Shown here piece after piece: positions 41,071 to 49,004 of a stretch of DNA of 64,000 bases. The position numbers were made by a program, and so were the translations under genes. Source of the DNA: JAVBRD01 sp031548365 (GTDB lineage Bacteria; Bacillota; Clostridia; Christensenellales; UBA1750). Each line of letters begins with the position of its first letter. Position 1 is the first letter of the stretch. The notes beneath the pieces are model-generated. The model worked only from the letters and a program-made list of their open reading frames with translations. It had not been told where the DNA came from and searched no databases. The DNA lies in contig JAVBRD010000013.1 of NCBI GenBank assembly GCA_031548365.1, positions 92,233 through 156,232 of the forward strand, in the 5' to 3' direction.

Positions 41071-42294
41071 ATGGCGAAAAAGCTCGAATGCGTGAGCGTG
41101 ATTTTTTCATCGCGGTGCAGCCGCTGCAAGTCGCTGCTCAGGGAACTCGGATGCGACATCCGCAGGGAGTACCGCTTCATCAGCGCCATTGCGGCCGACG
41201 TGCCGGTCATCTTGCTGCCGGCACTGCACGAGGCAAGATGCGTGTATTACATAGAACCTGACGTCAGGGTGGCGAGCCAGGTGGATATAGCGTGTAGCCT
41301 CATCGGCGCGAGGATAATCAACAGAACGGGGCTGACGGGCAAGGGGGTGACCATCGCCATCTGCGACACGGGCATTTATCCGCACCCCGATTTCATCCGC
41401 AAGGGCAATCGCATCACGGGTTGGGTAGACATGGTATCGCAGAAAAAAACGCCGTATGACGACAATGGTCATGGGACCTTTTGCGCTAGTCTCGCGGCGG
41501 GGGACGGGAACGCGTCCGACGGGCAGTACAAAGGCGTCGCGCCTGACGCCAACATTGTCGCGGTCAAGGCGATGGACGCGGCGGGTGGAGGCACTGCAAG
41601 CGACGTGCTTGCAGCCATGCAGTGGGTGCTCGACCACCACCGCGAGCTGAACGTCCGCGTGGTCTCCATGTCGCTTGGCGCGGTCGTTGGGGGATTCATG
41701 ATCGACGCCATGAGCCGGGGCGCTGAGCAGCTCTGGCAGGAAGGTGTGGTTGTTGTCGCGGCGGCGGGAAATAATGGGCCAAAGCAGGGAACCATTACGT
41801 CGCCCGGCTCATGCAGGAGCGTGATTACGGTGGGTGCCGTCAACGATCACCGCAAGCGGAACAGGGAAGGCGCAAGCATTCCCTCGTTTTCAAGCCGCGG
41901 ACCTATCCACGGGATCGACAAACCCGACATCGTCGCTCCGGGCGTCGCCATTCGGGGCGCGAAAACAGACCGTGATTACGAAAGCGGCGTGCCTGTGTCT
42001 TCCGATTACACGCTGATGACGGGCACATCCGTCGCGTGCCCGATCGTCGCCGGCTGCTGTGCGCTCATCCTCGAACAGTACCCCTCGTGGTCGCCAGATC
42101 AGGTCAAGCAGGCGCTCTTGCGCGCAGCGACACCCGTAATCGGCAACAAGAATGCCGAAGGTTCGGGGCTGATCGACATCGCTGCGCCGCTCGGCTTTAC
42201 GCTCGAACCCGAACCCGAAGAAATTTACGCGCCGGAGAACGCGTCCCATACTTTTACCGGCTTGCCGGTCATGAACGATTCTTCTATGGCGTAG
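41071..42294 (+). CDS. Cytoplasmic subtilisin-like serine protease (S8)
   Basis: A 407-residue subtilase with the full triad: Asp99 (ICDTGIYPHPD), His134 (DDNGHGTFCAS) and Ser320 (TGTSVACP), plus the oxyanion region AAAGNNGP. There is no signal peptide, so an intracellular AprX-like role is likely. The first 75 residues look like an I9-type propeptide (Cys-rich, FISAIAADVPV). ATG at 41071 follows GGGGGGAG. Its last 70 bases overlap the convergent oxidoreductase gene. Confidence 0.9.
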   Translation: MAKKLECVSVIFSSRCSRCKSLLRELGCDIRREYRFISAIAADVPVILLPALHEARCVYYIEPDVRVASQVDIACSLIGARIINRTGLTGKGVTIAICDTGIYPHPDFIRKGNRITGWVDMVSQKKTPYDDNGHGTFCASLAAGDGNASDGQYKGVAPDANIVAVKAMDAAGGGTASDVLAAMQWVLDHHRELNVRVVSMSLGAVVGGFMIDAMSRGAEQLWQEGVVVVAAAGNNGPKQGTITSPGSCRSVITVGAVNDHRKRNREGASIPSFSSRGPIHGIDKPDIVAPGVAIRGAKTDRDYESGVPVSSDYTLMTGTSVACPIVAGCCALILEQYPSWSPDQVKQALLRAATPVIGNKNAEGSGLIDIAAPLGFTLEPEPEEIYAPENASHTFTGLPVMNDSSMA

Positions 42295-43325
42295 CACACC
42301 GCTACAGCCTTCGCGCCTTCGACTGCGTCGACGGCCGGTTTCGCCCCGGTCTTGATGCAGTTTTCGATTTCTCGGATGTATCGCATGACCGATGCCAAAT
42401 GGCCCGAGTACTCACGTCCGTTGAAGTCAAGCGTGTTCTCATTAAGGTTGAAATCCACGGTGACCGCTTCGCCGCGCGTGCCATTCGGGAAATACCGCGC
42501 GTGATGGTTGGTGATCGTTCCCTTCGTGCCGTACACGCTGACGCCTTCCATGGGCATGACGTCGCTCAAGGAGCCGTACGGCTGCTCCACAACACCGCAC
42601 GCAGTCATGGCGCGCGCGATGACACCGTTTCTGAACCGTAGGTTGGCAATGATGTTGAGCGGGAAAATCTCTTCTGTCGGATAGCGAGCGTCCAGCGCGT
42701 TGCCGCGTGTTGTCGCTGACGCGAATACCTCGTCCACATCGCCGAAGTACCAGCGCAGGTGATCGACGGGGTGACACATGCCGCCGTAGACCATCTTCTG
42801 CGGAACGGTGTAACGCCACGATCCGCGGTCGAACACCTTCCACATATCGCCGTGGATGTAATTCGCTTCCGCCAGAAACGCGTCGCCGATCGCACCACTG
42901 TCATACAGCGCTTTGGCCTCCATGTGATGCCGCACATATCGCCGGGTCTGCCCCGTAAGGAAAACACGCCTGTGCTTTTCCACGAGCTCACATGCTTCGA
43001 TCGCCTCCTCGAGGCTGACGACCATGGGTTTTGTGCAGATCACGTGCTTACCCGCGATTAGCGCGGAGCGAATCATGGGCATGTGCAGATGGTCGGGCGT
43101 GAAGATGGCCACAATGTCCACGTCCGCCCGGTCGATGATCTCTTCCCAAGCCGTTGTCGCGAACGGAACGTTGAATTCGTCCTTGTTTTTCATAAGACGT
43201 GCTTCGTCAACATCGCAGATGGCAGTCACACATGAGGCACAATCCTCGTCCTTATTGACAAAAAGCGCGTTTCGTCCCATGAACAGACCGATCACGCCGA
43301 TGCCCAGCTTGCCGTTTGCGGTCAT
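42225..43325 (-). CDS. Gfo/Idh/MocA family oxidoreductase
   Basis: A 366-residue NAD(P)-dependent sugar-type dehydrogenase, a paralogue in type of the 24082 gene but clearly different. Rossmann start LGIGVIGLFMGRNA (about 7-20), signature ICTKPMVVS (about 95-103), and the C-terminal half with GGMCHPVDHLRWYFGD holding the catalytic His. AAAGAGG precedes the ATG by 6 nt. The end ESFMTGKPVKVWD is typical of the family and overlaps the subtilase tail on the other strand. Confidence 0.88.
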   Translation of the reverse strand: MTANGKLGIGVIGLFMGRNALFVNKDEDCASCVTAICDVDEARLMKNKDEFNVPFATTAWEEIIDRADVDIVAIFTPDHLHMPMIRSALIAGKHVICTKPMVVSLEEAIEACELVEKHRRVFLTGQTRRYVRHHMEAKALYDSGAIGDAFLAEANYIHGDMWKVFDRGSWRYTVPQKMVYGGMCHPVDHLRWYFGDVDEVFASATTRGNALDARYPTEEIFPLNIIANLRFRNGVIARAMTACGVVEQPYGSLSDVMPMEGVSVYGTKGTITNHHARYFPNGTRGEAVTVDFNLNENTLDFNGREYSGHLASVMRYIREIENCIKTGAKPAVDAVEGAKAVAVCYAIEESFMTGKPVKVWDAFSGA

Positions 43326-43390
43326 GCAAACCTCTTTCCCCGCGATGCGCGGCGTGTTATGATGGTGAAAAGCAATGAGGAGGACACACC

Positions 43391-43678
43391 GTGGTACGTC
43401 ACATCGTCTTGTTCAAATTGAAGGATCCAACCTCTGAGAACATCAACACCGTGGTTGAAAAACTCACGGCCATGCGTGGAAAAATCGAGGGATTGCTCGA
43501 GCTGGAAGTCGGTGTCGACTTTCTGCACTCCGCGCGCAGCTGCGACATCGCGCTTTTGACGACGTTTGATTCCCGTGCGTCCCTCGAGGCATACCAGACC
43601 CATCCGCTCCACCTTCCGGTGAAGGAGCACATGGCCAAGGTCAGGGAGAGCTCGGTCGCCGCGGATTATGAGTTTTAA
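43391..43678 (+). CDS. Dabb-family (stress-responsive A/B barrel) protein
   Basis: A 95-residue dimeric alpha/beta-barrel protein (Dabb family): MVRHIVLFKLKDPTSEN start, FDSRASLEAYQTHPLH and a final DYEF. Function within the family is mostly unknown. GTG at 43391 follows GAGGAGG by 8 nt. It is divergent from the oxidoreductase (65 bp apart) and followed by its own terminator. Confidence 0.87.
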   Translation: MVRHIVLFKLKDPTSENINTVVEKLTAMRGKIEGLLELEVGVDFLHSARSCDIALLTTFDSRASLEAYQTHPLHLPVKEHMAKVRESSVAADYEF

Positions 43679-43733
43679 GTGCGCGGTTTGGGGATACGCA
43701 AAGAGTCTGCACGATTTCCGGACATAAACGCTG

Positions 43734-43759
43734 AGGGGGAGGCTGTGCCTCCCCCTTTT
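43734..43759 (+). terminator. Terminator of the Dabb gene
   Basis: AGGGGGAGGC / GCCTCCCCCT with a TGT loop, then TTT. It sits between convergent genes; the minus-strand side lacks a U-tract. Confidence 0.85.
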
Positions 43760-43764
43760 CAGCG

Positions 43765-45279
43765 CTACACTCTTACTTCGTTGCCCAGAAGAACGATGGG
43801 CACAGTCATGGCATCCGCGCGCCCATCCACGGTGACGATGGCGCACGCGCGCGAAACGGCGGGAAGGGTACCCTCCGGGATGAGGGTGAAGCTGAACGGG
43901 CGGATGTGCATGCCCCAACTCGGCCCTGAAATGAAGCTCTGCATGCGCGCGGGGCCAACAACGGAGAACCCGGCCGGCACGAGCAGTTCCACGCACACGC
44001 GGCCCTGTATGCCGCGCGCGTGCTTGACGCGAAGCTCGACGGTCACGGGCTGGTTGGACACGGCGTAGGGGCCGTCCGGGTAGACGGCCTCAATGTTGAA
44101 ATGATTGAAGTTGTAGCGCGGGCCTTCTCCGTAAAGGGTTTCGCGCGTTTTTTCTCCGCGCAGAAACGCGGTATCCGCTGCCGAGAGGTCGCTTGCGAGC
44201 GTTTCCGAAATGGCGAGAGGGGAGCGATAGCGGAGCGCGGCCTGCTGCGTCAGGCGCAGCGTGCGGGCCGTGAGTTCGTCGACATCCTTGGCCACAGGGC
44301 GCAGGTCGCCCAAGTCGAGTGTGATCGTCTTGATGCCGCGCCCGATGGGGGCGATCCAGCGCTCAGGAATGCCCTTGATGCCGTGCAGGATGCCGAAGAT
44401 GGAGCCGACCGTTGCGCCCGTGCAGTCAGTGTCCTCGCCGCAGTTGACCGTGATGCAGATGGTCTTGTCGAAATCGCCCCCGCCGTATAAGAGGCCGATG
44501 ATGAGCATACCCATGTTGGCGGGTACTTCCCAGCCGAACGGCCCGTTCACAAAGCCTTTACGGGTGTCTTCGGGGGACACGGTGGCAGGGTTGTTGAAAA
44601 ACGGTGCGCTTGAATACTTCTTGAGCACGTCGTCGCGCGCCTCGAGCCAAGTGCGGCCACTGTCGTAGCTGGCGATGGCGGTCAGGATGGCGCCGCGCAC
44701 AGCGCTGTTCTCAGGTATATAAGAAAGCCCGATGTCGATGAGCGCGCGTGGATCACTGATGATGAACGCCGCCGCCTCGAGCGCAGCCGTGAATGCCGCG
44801 GCGTATGTGCCCTCACCGTCGAAGCCGTGGTCGATGGAGGCGTCCATGACCGCGTATTGCGCGGCGCGCGCGGGGTTGCCGGCGCACATGCACGCCCAGA
44901 TCTCGGTGCGGATGAACGCGCCGCAGCTGTCCTTGTAGACGTTGTTGAGCGCGCCCGAGAGAGGGGGCACAAGCCCGGAACGCATGTTGACCTTGGCATT
45001 GCCGTACTCCGCCCAGTGCGGAGTGACGTAGGTCATCCAGTAATCGCCCAGCATACGTTCGTTGACTTCAAGCCCTTGCTCCTCAAGCGCGATCAGCCAA
45101 AGAAGCTGTATGTCAAGATCGTCGTTGGGAAGGGGTTCGCCTTTGTGTTCTTCCGTGTAGAACGTGACATCGTTGATCTGACGCCGCCATTCCATGGGAG
45201 CTCCCAGCGTCCCGCCAATGTTTTTACCCATCCAACAACCGAGCACCTTGTCCTGAAGTTCACTCATGTGCATGATCAT
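43765..45279 (-). CDS. ADP-ribosylglycohydrolase-family protein with C-terminal beta domain
   Basis: About 504 residues. The N-terminal 350 residues match the ADP-ribosylglycohydrolase/DraG fold: LGCWMGKNIGGTLGAP near the start, LPNDDLDIQLLW (variant of the TDDT metal motif) and GEDTDCTGATVGSIFG. The last 150 residues are a beta-rich domain (VTVELRVKHARGIQG, CVELLVPAGF). It follows the solute-binding protein in an ABC sugar-importer operon, so a glycoside or nucleoside-type substrate is more likely than protein de-ADP-ribosylation. The start is uncertain: the ATG at 45279 (GGGAG 11 nt upstream) is preferred over that at 45297. Confidence 0.83.
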   Translation of the reverse strand: MIMHMSELQDKVLGCWMGKNIGGTLGAPMEWRRQINDVTFYTEEHKGEPLPNDDLDIQLLWLIALEEQGLEVNERMLGDYWMTYVTPHWAEYGNAKVNMRSGLVPPLSGALNNVYKDSCGAFIRTEIWACMCAGNPARAAQYAVMDASIDHGFDGEGTYAAAFTAALEAAAFIISDPRALIDIGLSYIPENSAVRGAILTAIASYDSGRTWLEARDDVLKKYSSAPFFNNPATVSPEDTRKGFVNGPFGWEVPANMGMLIIGLLYGGGDFDKTICITVNCGEDTDCTGATVGSIFGILHGIKGIPERWIAPIGRGIKTITLDLGDLRPVAKDVDELTARTLRLTQQAALRYRSPLAISETLASDLSAADTAFLRGEKTRETLYGEGPRYNFNHFNIEAVYPDGPYAVSNQPVTVELRVKHARGIQGRVCVELLVPAGFSVVGPARMQSFISGPSWGMHIRPFSFTLIPEGTLPAVSRACAIVTVDGRADAMTVPIVLLGNEVRV

Positions 45280-45305
45280 GTCTCGTTCATCTCCCATATC
45301 AACAT

Positions 45306-45330
45306 GGCAGCAACCAAGCCGGTTGCTGCC
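45306..45330 (-). terminator. Intercistronic hairpin after the solute-binding protein gene
   Basis: GGCAGCAACC / GGTTGCTGCC, 5-nt loop, no U-tract. It is probably a 3' stabilising or partially terminating hairpin that raises expression of the binding protein relative to the downstream enzyme. Confidence 0.6.
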
Positions 45331-45358
45331 ATATTCGTCGCATGTGCGCGTATTCCTC

Positions 45359-47011
45359 TTACTTGTTTTTCTCGATGCCTTCGTTCATCTGCTTGACGTA
45401 GGTTTCGCCGCCGGACTGATACCACTTGTCAAGCGCGGCATCCCAGTCGGAGACCTTCAGGTCGCCCGCAATGATCTTGGAAATCGCGGTGTTGAGGGCC
45501 TTGTCAGCGTCGAGGTACGCGGGATCGCTGGCGATCGCGGGGCGGAAGCCCTCGTCCTTGGAGAACACGGCCTGATCAATGCAAATGCCGATCAATTTGT
45601 CAAGACGGACGCGGTTTTCGGGAGAGACGTCCAAGGTGATGAAGAAACCGGGATCATCGTTGCGGCGCAGGATGGCGCGCCCGAAAGCGTAATCCTTGTA
45701 CTTGTCGGTCGCCACGAGGTTGCCGCTGGCGTCCTTGTTGCAGGTGACGCCCTGAACGCCGTACTTCACGGTTTCCCAGCCGCCGTCGGAGAGCATGAAG
45801 TCGAGCATGTCGACGATGCGCTGCGGCTCTTTGGCCGAGTTCATGATCGCCCACTGGCCCCAGAAGCCCGTGGAGAAGCTGCCGCCGCGCGCGGTGTCAC
45901 CGGTGTTCTCAACGACCGCTGTGATGTACTCCAGCGCAGCGTTGGGGTTGATGGCCTGCATGTCGCGTTCGGTCTGAGCCATCCAGCCCGCGAACTCACC
46001 GCGCATGCCGGTGATGCCCTGCTTGACGCGCTGGCTCATGACGTCGGTGGTGAGCGTGGGCCAGTCGGGGTCGATGAGGCGGTTCTTCCACAGCATGGCG
46101 GTGTATTCGAGCGCGCGCTTATAGTTGTCGGACTTCTTGGAGCGGTCGAGGTTCATATACTTGAAATCTTCTCCTTGGTATTCCTGCCAGCCGATGAGGC
46201 CGAAGGCCCAGCCGAACTGCGCAGTGAGGTTGCCGTTGGAGGAAGCGACGCCGAGACCGAACGTGTCGTTTGCGCCGTTGCCGTCCGGGTCGTTCTCGGT
46301 GAACGCGGTGAGGATCTTGGTCATGTTCTCAAGGGTGACCGGTTCGCCTTCCTTGTGCAGATCGGTCAAACCGACTTTCTTGAGCCAGTCGGAGCGGACG
46401 AGATATCCATCGGCACGGGCGATGGACGTGCGCGGAATCGCGTAAATTTTGTCGTCGCCGTTAACGCGGAGCGTCTTCCACGAGACGTCGTAAGTGTACT
46501 TCATCAGGCTGGGCGCGTTGGCGATGTACTCGTTGACCGGCAGAAGCAGGCCGTTTTTAGCTCCGTCGCGGAACGCCTGATTGTTGTGGTCGGGAAAAAG
46601 CACGAGCTCGGGATAATCGCCGCCTGCCATCATGATGGTCAGAGCCTCGTTGTAGTTGGAGGAGGGCGGGATCTGCACGTCGAGCTTGACATTGCACTTT
46701 TCTTCAAGGAACTTGAAGAATTCCTTGTCAGGATCCTTCATCTCCGCGCCGAGGTTGCCGTATACGCGGAAAGCGTAGGGGTCTTTAGCGGCGGGGGGAG
46801 CGGCGGGTACGGGTGTTGCCGCAGGCGCAGGGGCGGGAGTCGCGGCTGCGACGGGGGCGGATGGCGCGGGAGCGACCGTGCTTGCCGCGGCGGTGGGCGC
46901 AGGTGCGGGCGTCGCAACGGGCGCGGGGGCGGGTGTCGCGGCGGGCGCCGCGCAGCCGACGAACAGCGCCGCGATGAGACAGAGCGCGAGAGCGGTCTTC
47001 AGGTGTTTCAT
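45359..47011 (-). CDS. ABC sugar importer solute-binding lipoprotein (LplA-like)
   Basis: A 550-residue extracellular binding protein of the LplA type. Lipobox LFVGC (Cys20) ends the signal peptide. Residues 21-76 are an Ala/Pro-rich tether, followed by the two-lobe binding fold (FRVYGNLGAEMKDPDKEFF, PELVLFPDHNN, IYAIPRTSIARADGYLVRSDW). Strong SD upstream. It is the third gene after the two permeases; the ATPase is not encoded here and is presumably a shared MsmX-type protein. The context suggests oligogalacturonide or rhamnogalacturonan uptake. Confidence 0.92.
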   Translation of the reverse strand: MKHLKTALALCLIAALFVGCAAPAATPAPAPVATPAPAPTAAASTVAPAPSAPVAAATPAPAPAATPVPAAPPAAKDPYAFRVYGNLGAEMKDPDKEFFKFLEEKCNVKLDVQIPPSSNYNEALTIMMAGGDYPELVLFPDHNNQAFRDGAKNGLLLPVNEYIANAPSLMKYTYDVSWKTLRVNGDDKIYAIPRTSIARADGYLVRSDWLKKVGLTDLHKEGEPVTLENMTKILTAFTENDPDGNGANDTFGLGVASSNGNLTAQFGWAFGLIGWQEYQGEDFKYMNLDRSKKSDNYKRALEYTAMLWKNRLIDPDWPTLTTDVMSQRVKQGITGMRGEFAGWMAQTERDMQAINPNAALEYITAVVENTGDTARGGSFSTGFWGQWAIMNSAKEPQRIVDMLDFMLSDGGWETVKYGVQGVTCNKDASGNLVATDKYKDYAFGRAILRRNDDPGFFITLDVSPENRVRLDKLIGICIDQAVFSKDEGFRPAIASDPAYLDADKALNTAISKIIAGDLKVSDWDAALDKWYQSGGETYVKQMNEGIEKNK

Positions 47012-47052
47012 GGTTCAGCCTCCTTTTTATTTCCGGGAACTGTTGGCGTTCG

Positions 47053-47967
47053 TCAGCCTTTTACGGCTCCGAGCATAACACCCGACGCAAAGTACCTTTG
47101 CAGGAACGGGTAGATGCACATAATGGGAAGCATGACCACGATCAGAGAGGCGTAACGCAACTGATCCATGGGGATCTGGGTTGTGTTAATCTCGGCCAGG
47201 TTGCCGCCGGCGGCCAGCGCGGCCGTGTTGGCGGCGGTGATGATTTCACGAAGAACGAGCTGGAGCGGCCAGTTTTCCTGCCTGCGGATATAGAGCACCG
47301 CGGAGAAGTAGTTGTTCCAGAAGCCGACGGCCGCGAAAAGAGTGATCGTGGCAATCACCGGCATGGAGAGCGGGACGACAATGCGTGAGAGGATGAAAGG
47401 CTCGTTCGCGCCGTCCACCATAGCCGCCTCGATCAGACTGTCCGGGAGCGCTTTGAAAAAATTGGTCATGAGGATGACGTTGAACGCCGACAGGATGCTC
47501 GGGAGGTAAAGAGAAGGCAGCTTGTCTATCAACCCCAGCGTGCGGATCAACAGGAACGCCGGGATGATGCCTCCAGAGAACATCATGGTGATGATGAGCA
47601 GCGTGTTGAACAGCGGCTTGAGACGCAGTTGAGGGCGGGAAAGCGGGTAGGCGGTCAAAATGGTGATGATCAGCGTGAGAATCGTACCGAAAAGTGTGAT
47701 GTTGATGGTATTGAGGTAGCTGCCCATGAGCAGCCTGCTCGCGAAAGCCGCCTGATACGCCTTGAAGTCAAGCTCGGTGGGGAAAATCATCATCGGGTTA
47801 CGGGAGAATGTGTTGTAGCTGGACATCGAGACGGCGATGATGTTGAGGACGGGGTAGAGTACGGTAATGGAGAATGCGATGACGACGCCGTATGAAATGA
47901 GGGAGATCAGGATATCGCTTCCGGTGCGGGCAATCTTTGTGCCATTTTTTTCGTGTGTATTTTGCAT
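47053..47967 (-). CDS. ABC sugar importer permease (LplC/YtcP-like)
   Basis: A 304-residue binding-protein-dependent permease with six membrane helices. The EAA loop is in LIEAAMVDGANEPFILSR split near 200, where the ATPase docks. The ATG sits in the lplB-like stop (TGATG), so translation is coupled; GGAGG lies 9 nt upstream. The C-terminal FASGVMLGAVKG is typical of the LplC branch. Confidence 0.92.
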   Translation of the reverse strand: MQNTHEKNGTKIARTGSDILISLISYGVVIAFSITVLYPVLNIIAVSMSSYNTFSRNPMMIFPTELDFKAYQAAFASRLLMGSYLNTINITLFGTILTLIITILTAYPLSRPQLRLKPLFNTLLIITMMFSGGIIPAFLLIRTLGLIDKLPSLYLPSILSAFNVILMTNFFKALPDSLIEAAMVDGANEPFILSRIVVPLSMPVIATITLFAAVGFWNNYFSAVLYIRRQENWPLQLVLREIITAANTAALAAGGNLAEINTTQIPMDQLRYASLIVVMLPIMCIYPFLQRYFASGVMLGAVKG

Positions 47968-48911
47968 CACCACAGTCCTCCGTCACCAATTTTTCGGGAG
48001 AGGAAGTTGGTTGCGTAAATCAGGATAAAACCAACCACGGACTGGAATAAACCGACCGCGGCCGCAAATGCGAAGCGATTTTCACGAAGGCCGACTTTAT
48101 AGGTGTATGTTTCCAGGATCTCGGAAACATCGAGTGTGAGCGCGTTCTGCATCAGGTAGACCTGCTCAAAGCCATTAGAGAGCAGTGAACCTGTGCGCAG
48201 GATGAGCATGACCACGATCGTGTTGGCGATCAGCGGAAGGGTGACGTGCATCGCGCGCTGAAATCGCGTCGCGCCGTCAATGATCGCGGCTTCATAAAAC
48301 GTGGGGTCGATGCCCGCGATAGCGGCCATATATACAACCGTACCCCATCCCGCGCCCTTCCAGATGTCCGTGATGACCACCAAACTCCTAAAATATGCGG
48401 GTTTGGTTAAGAAGGCGATGGGCGCGCCGCCAAAGAGCTTGATGGCGTGGTTGATGATGCCCGTCGTAGGGGAAACGAAGTTGAGCAGAATGCCGTAAAC
48501 GACAACCCACGAAATAAAGTGGGGTAAGTAGATGATCGTCTGCATCGTGCGCTTGAAGCCTTGAGAGTGGATTTCGTTCAGCAGAAGAGCGAGAATAATG
48601 GGCGCTGGGAAACCGGCGAGCATGCGGTAAATGCTGATGATCAGCGAGTTGGACAGGATGCTGTGAAAATTATCCGACTTAAAAAGATACTGAAAATGCA
48701 TAAAACCTACCCAAGGGCTTTTGAAAATCCCTAGAGCCATGTTAAAATCCTTGAACGCGATAACAATACCCGCCATGGGAATGTACCTGAAAATGAGCAG
48801 GTACACCATGCCGGGAAGCAGGAATATATAGAGCCAGTAGTTCATCTTGAGGTGACGCGCCCAGGATTCTTTTTGTGGGGTGATGGAGGCGATTTTGTTA
48901 TTTGTGACCAT
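47967..48911 (-). CDS. ABC sugar importer permease (LplB/YteP-like)
   Basis: A 314-residue permease with six helices, first of the importer operon. Features: YWLYIFLLPGMVYLLIF, the EAA loop FYEAAIIDGATRFQRA, and the C-terminal NFLSRKIGDGGLW common in LplB/YteP proteins. The ATG at 48911 has only a weak GGGGG SD about 7 nt upstream. Promoter at 48948-48976. The partner permease, binding protein and ADP-ribosylglycohydrolase follow. Confidence 0.92.
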   Translation of the reverse strand: MVTNNKIASITPQKESWARHLKMNYWLYIFLLPGMVYLLIFRYIPMAGIVIAFKDFNMALGIFKSPWVGFMHFQYLFKSDNFHSILSNSLIISIYRMLAGFPAPIILALLLNEIHSQGFKRTMQTIIYLPHFISWVVVYGILLNFVSPTTGIINHAIKLFGGAPIAFLTKPAYFRSLVVITDIWKGAGWGTVVYMAAIAGIDPTFYEAAIIDGATRFQRAMHVTLPLIANTIVVMLILRTGSLLSNGFEQVYLMQNALTLDVSEILETYTYKVGLRENRFAFAAAVGLFQSVVGFILIYATNFLSRKIGDGGLW

Positions 48912-48947
48912 ATGTCGGCCCCCAGTTTGGTTAGTTTATTCTATTTA

Positions 48948-48976
48948 AGTATACCAATCGCTCAAAAACTGCGCAA
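48948..48976 (-). promoter_or_regulatory. Promoter of the LplABC-like importer operon
   Basis: Minus strand TTGCGC, 17 nt, TATACT, 37 bases before the permease ATG, just past the end of the sensor-kinase gene. The YesN-like regulator encoded upstream may act here. Confidence 0.7.
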
Positions 48977-49004
48977 TACACCGATTTTGACATTCTGTCC
49001 TGTA

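Noticed and set aside
40698..41261. Open frame in the gap before the subtilase
   Set aside because: It runs into the subtilase gene in another frame, has no SD, and its composition is not protein-like.
45266..47113. Long plus-strand open frame opposite the solute-binding protein
   Set aside because: It mirrors the codon pattern of the lipoprotein gene, is Val/Gly/Arg-rich, has no SD and no recognisable domain; the minus-strand gene has lipobox and full fold.
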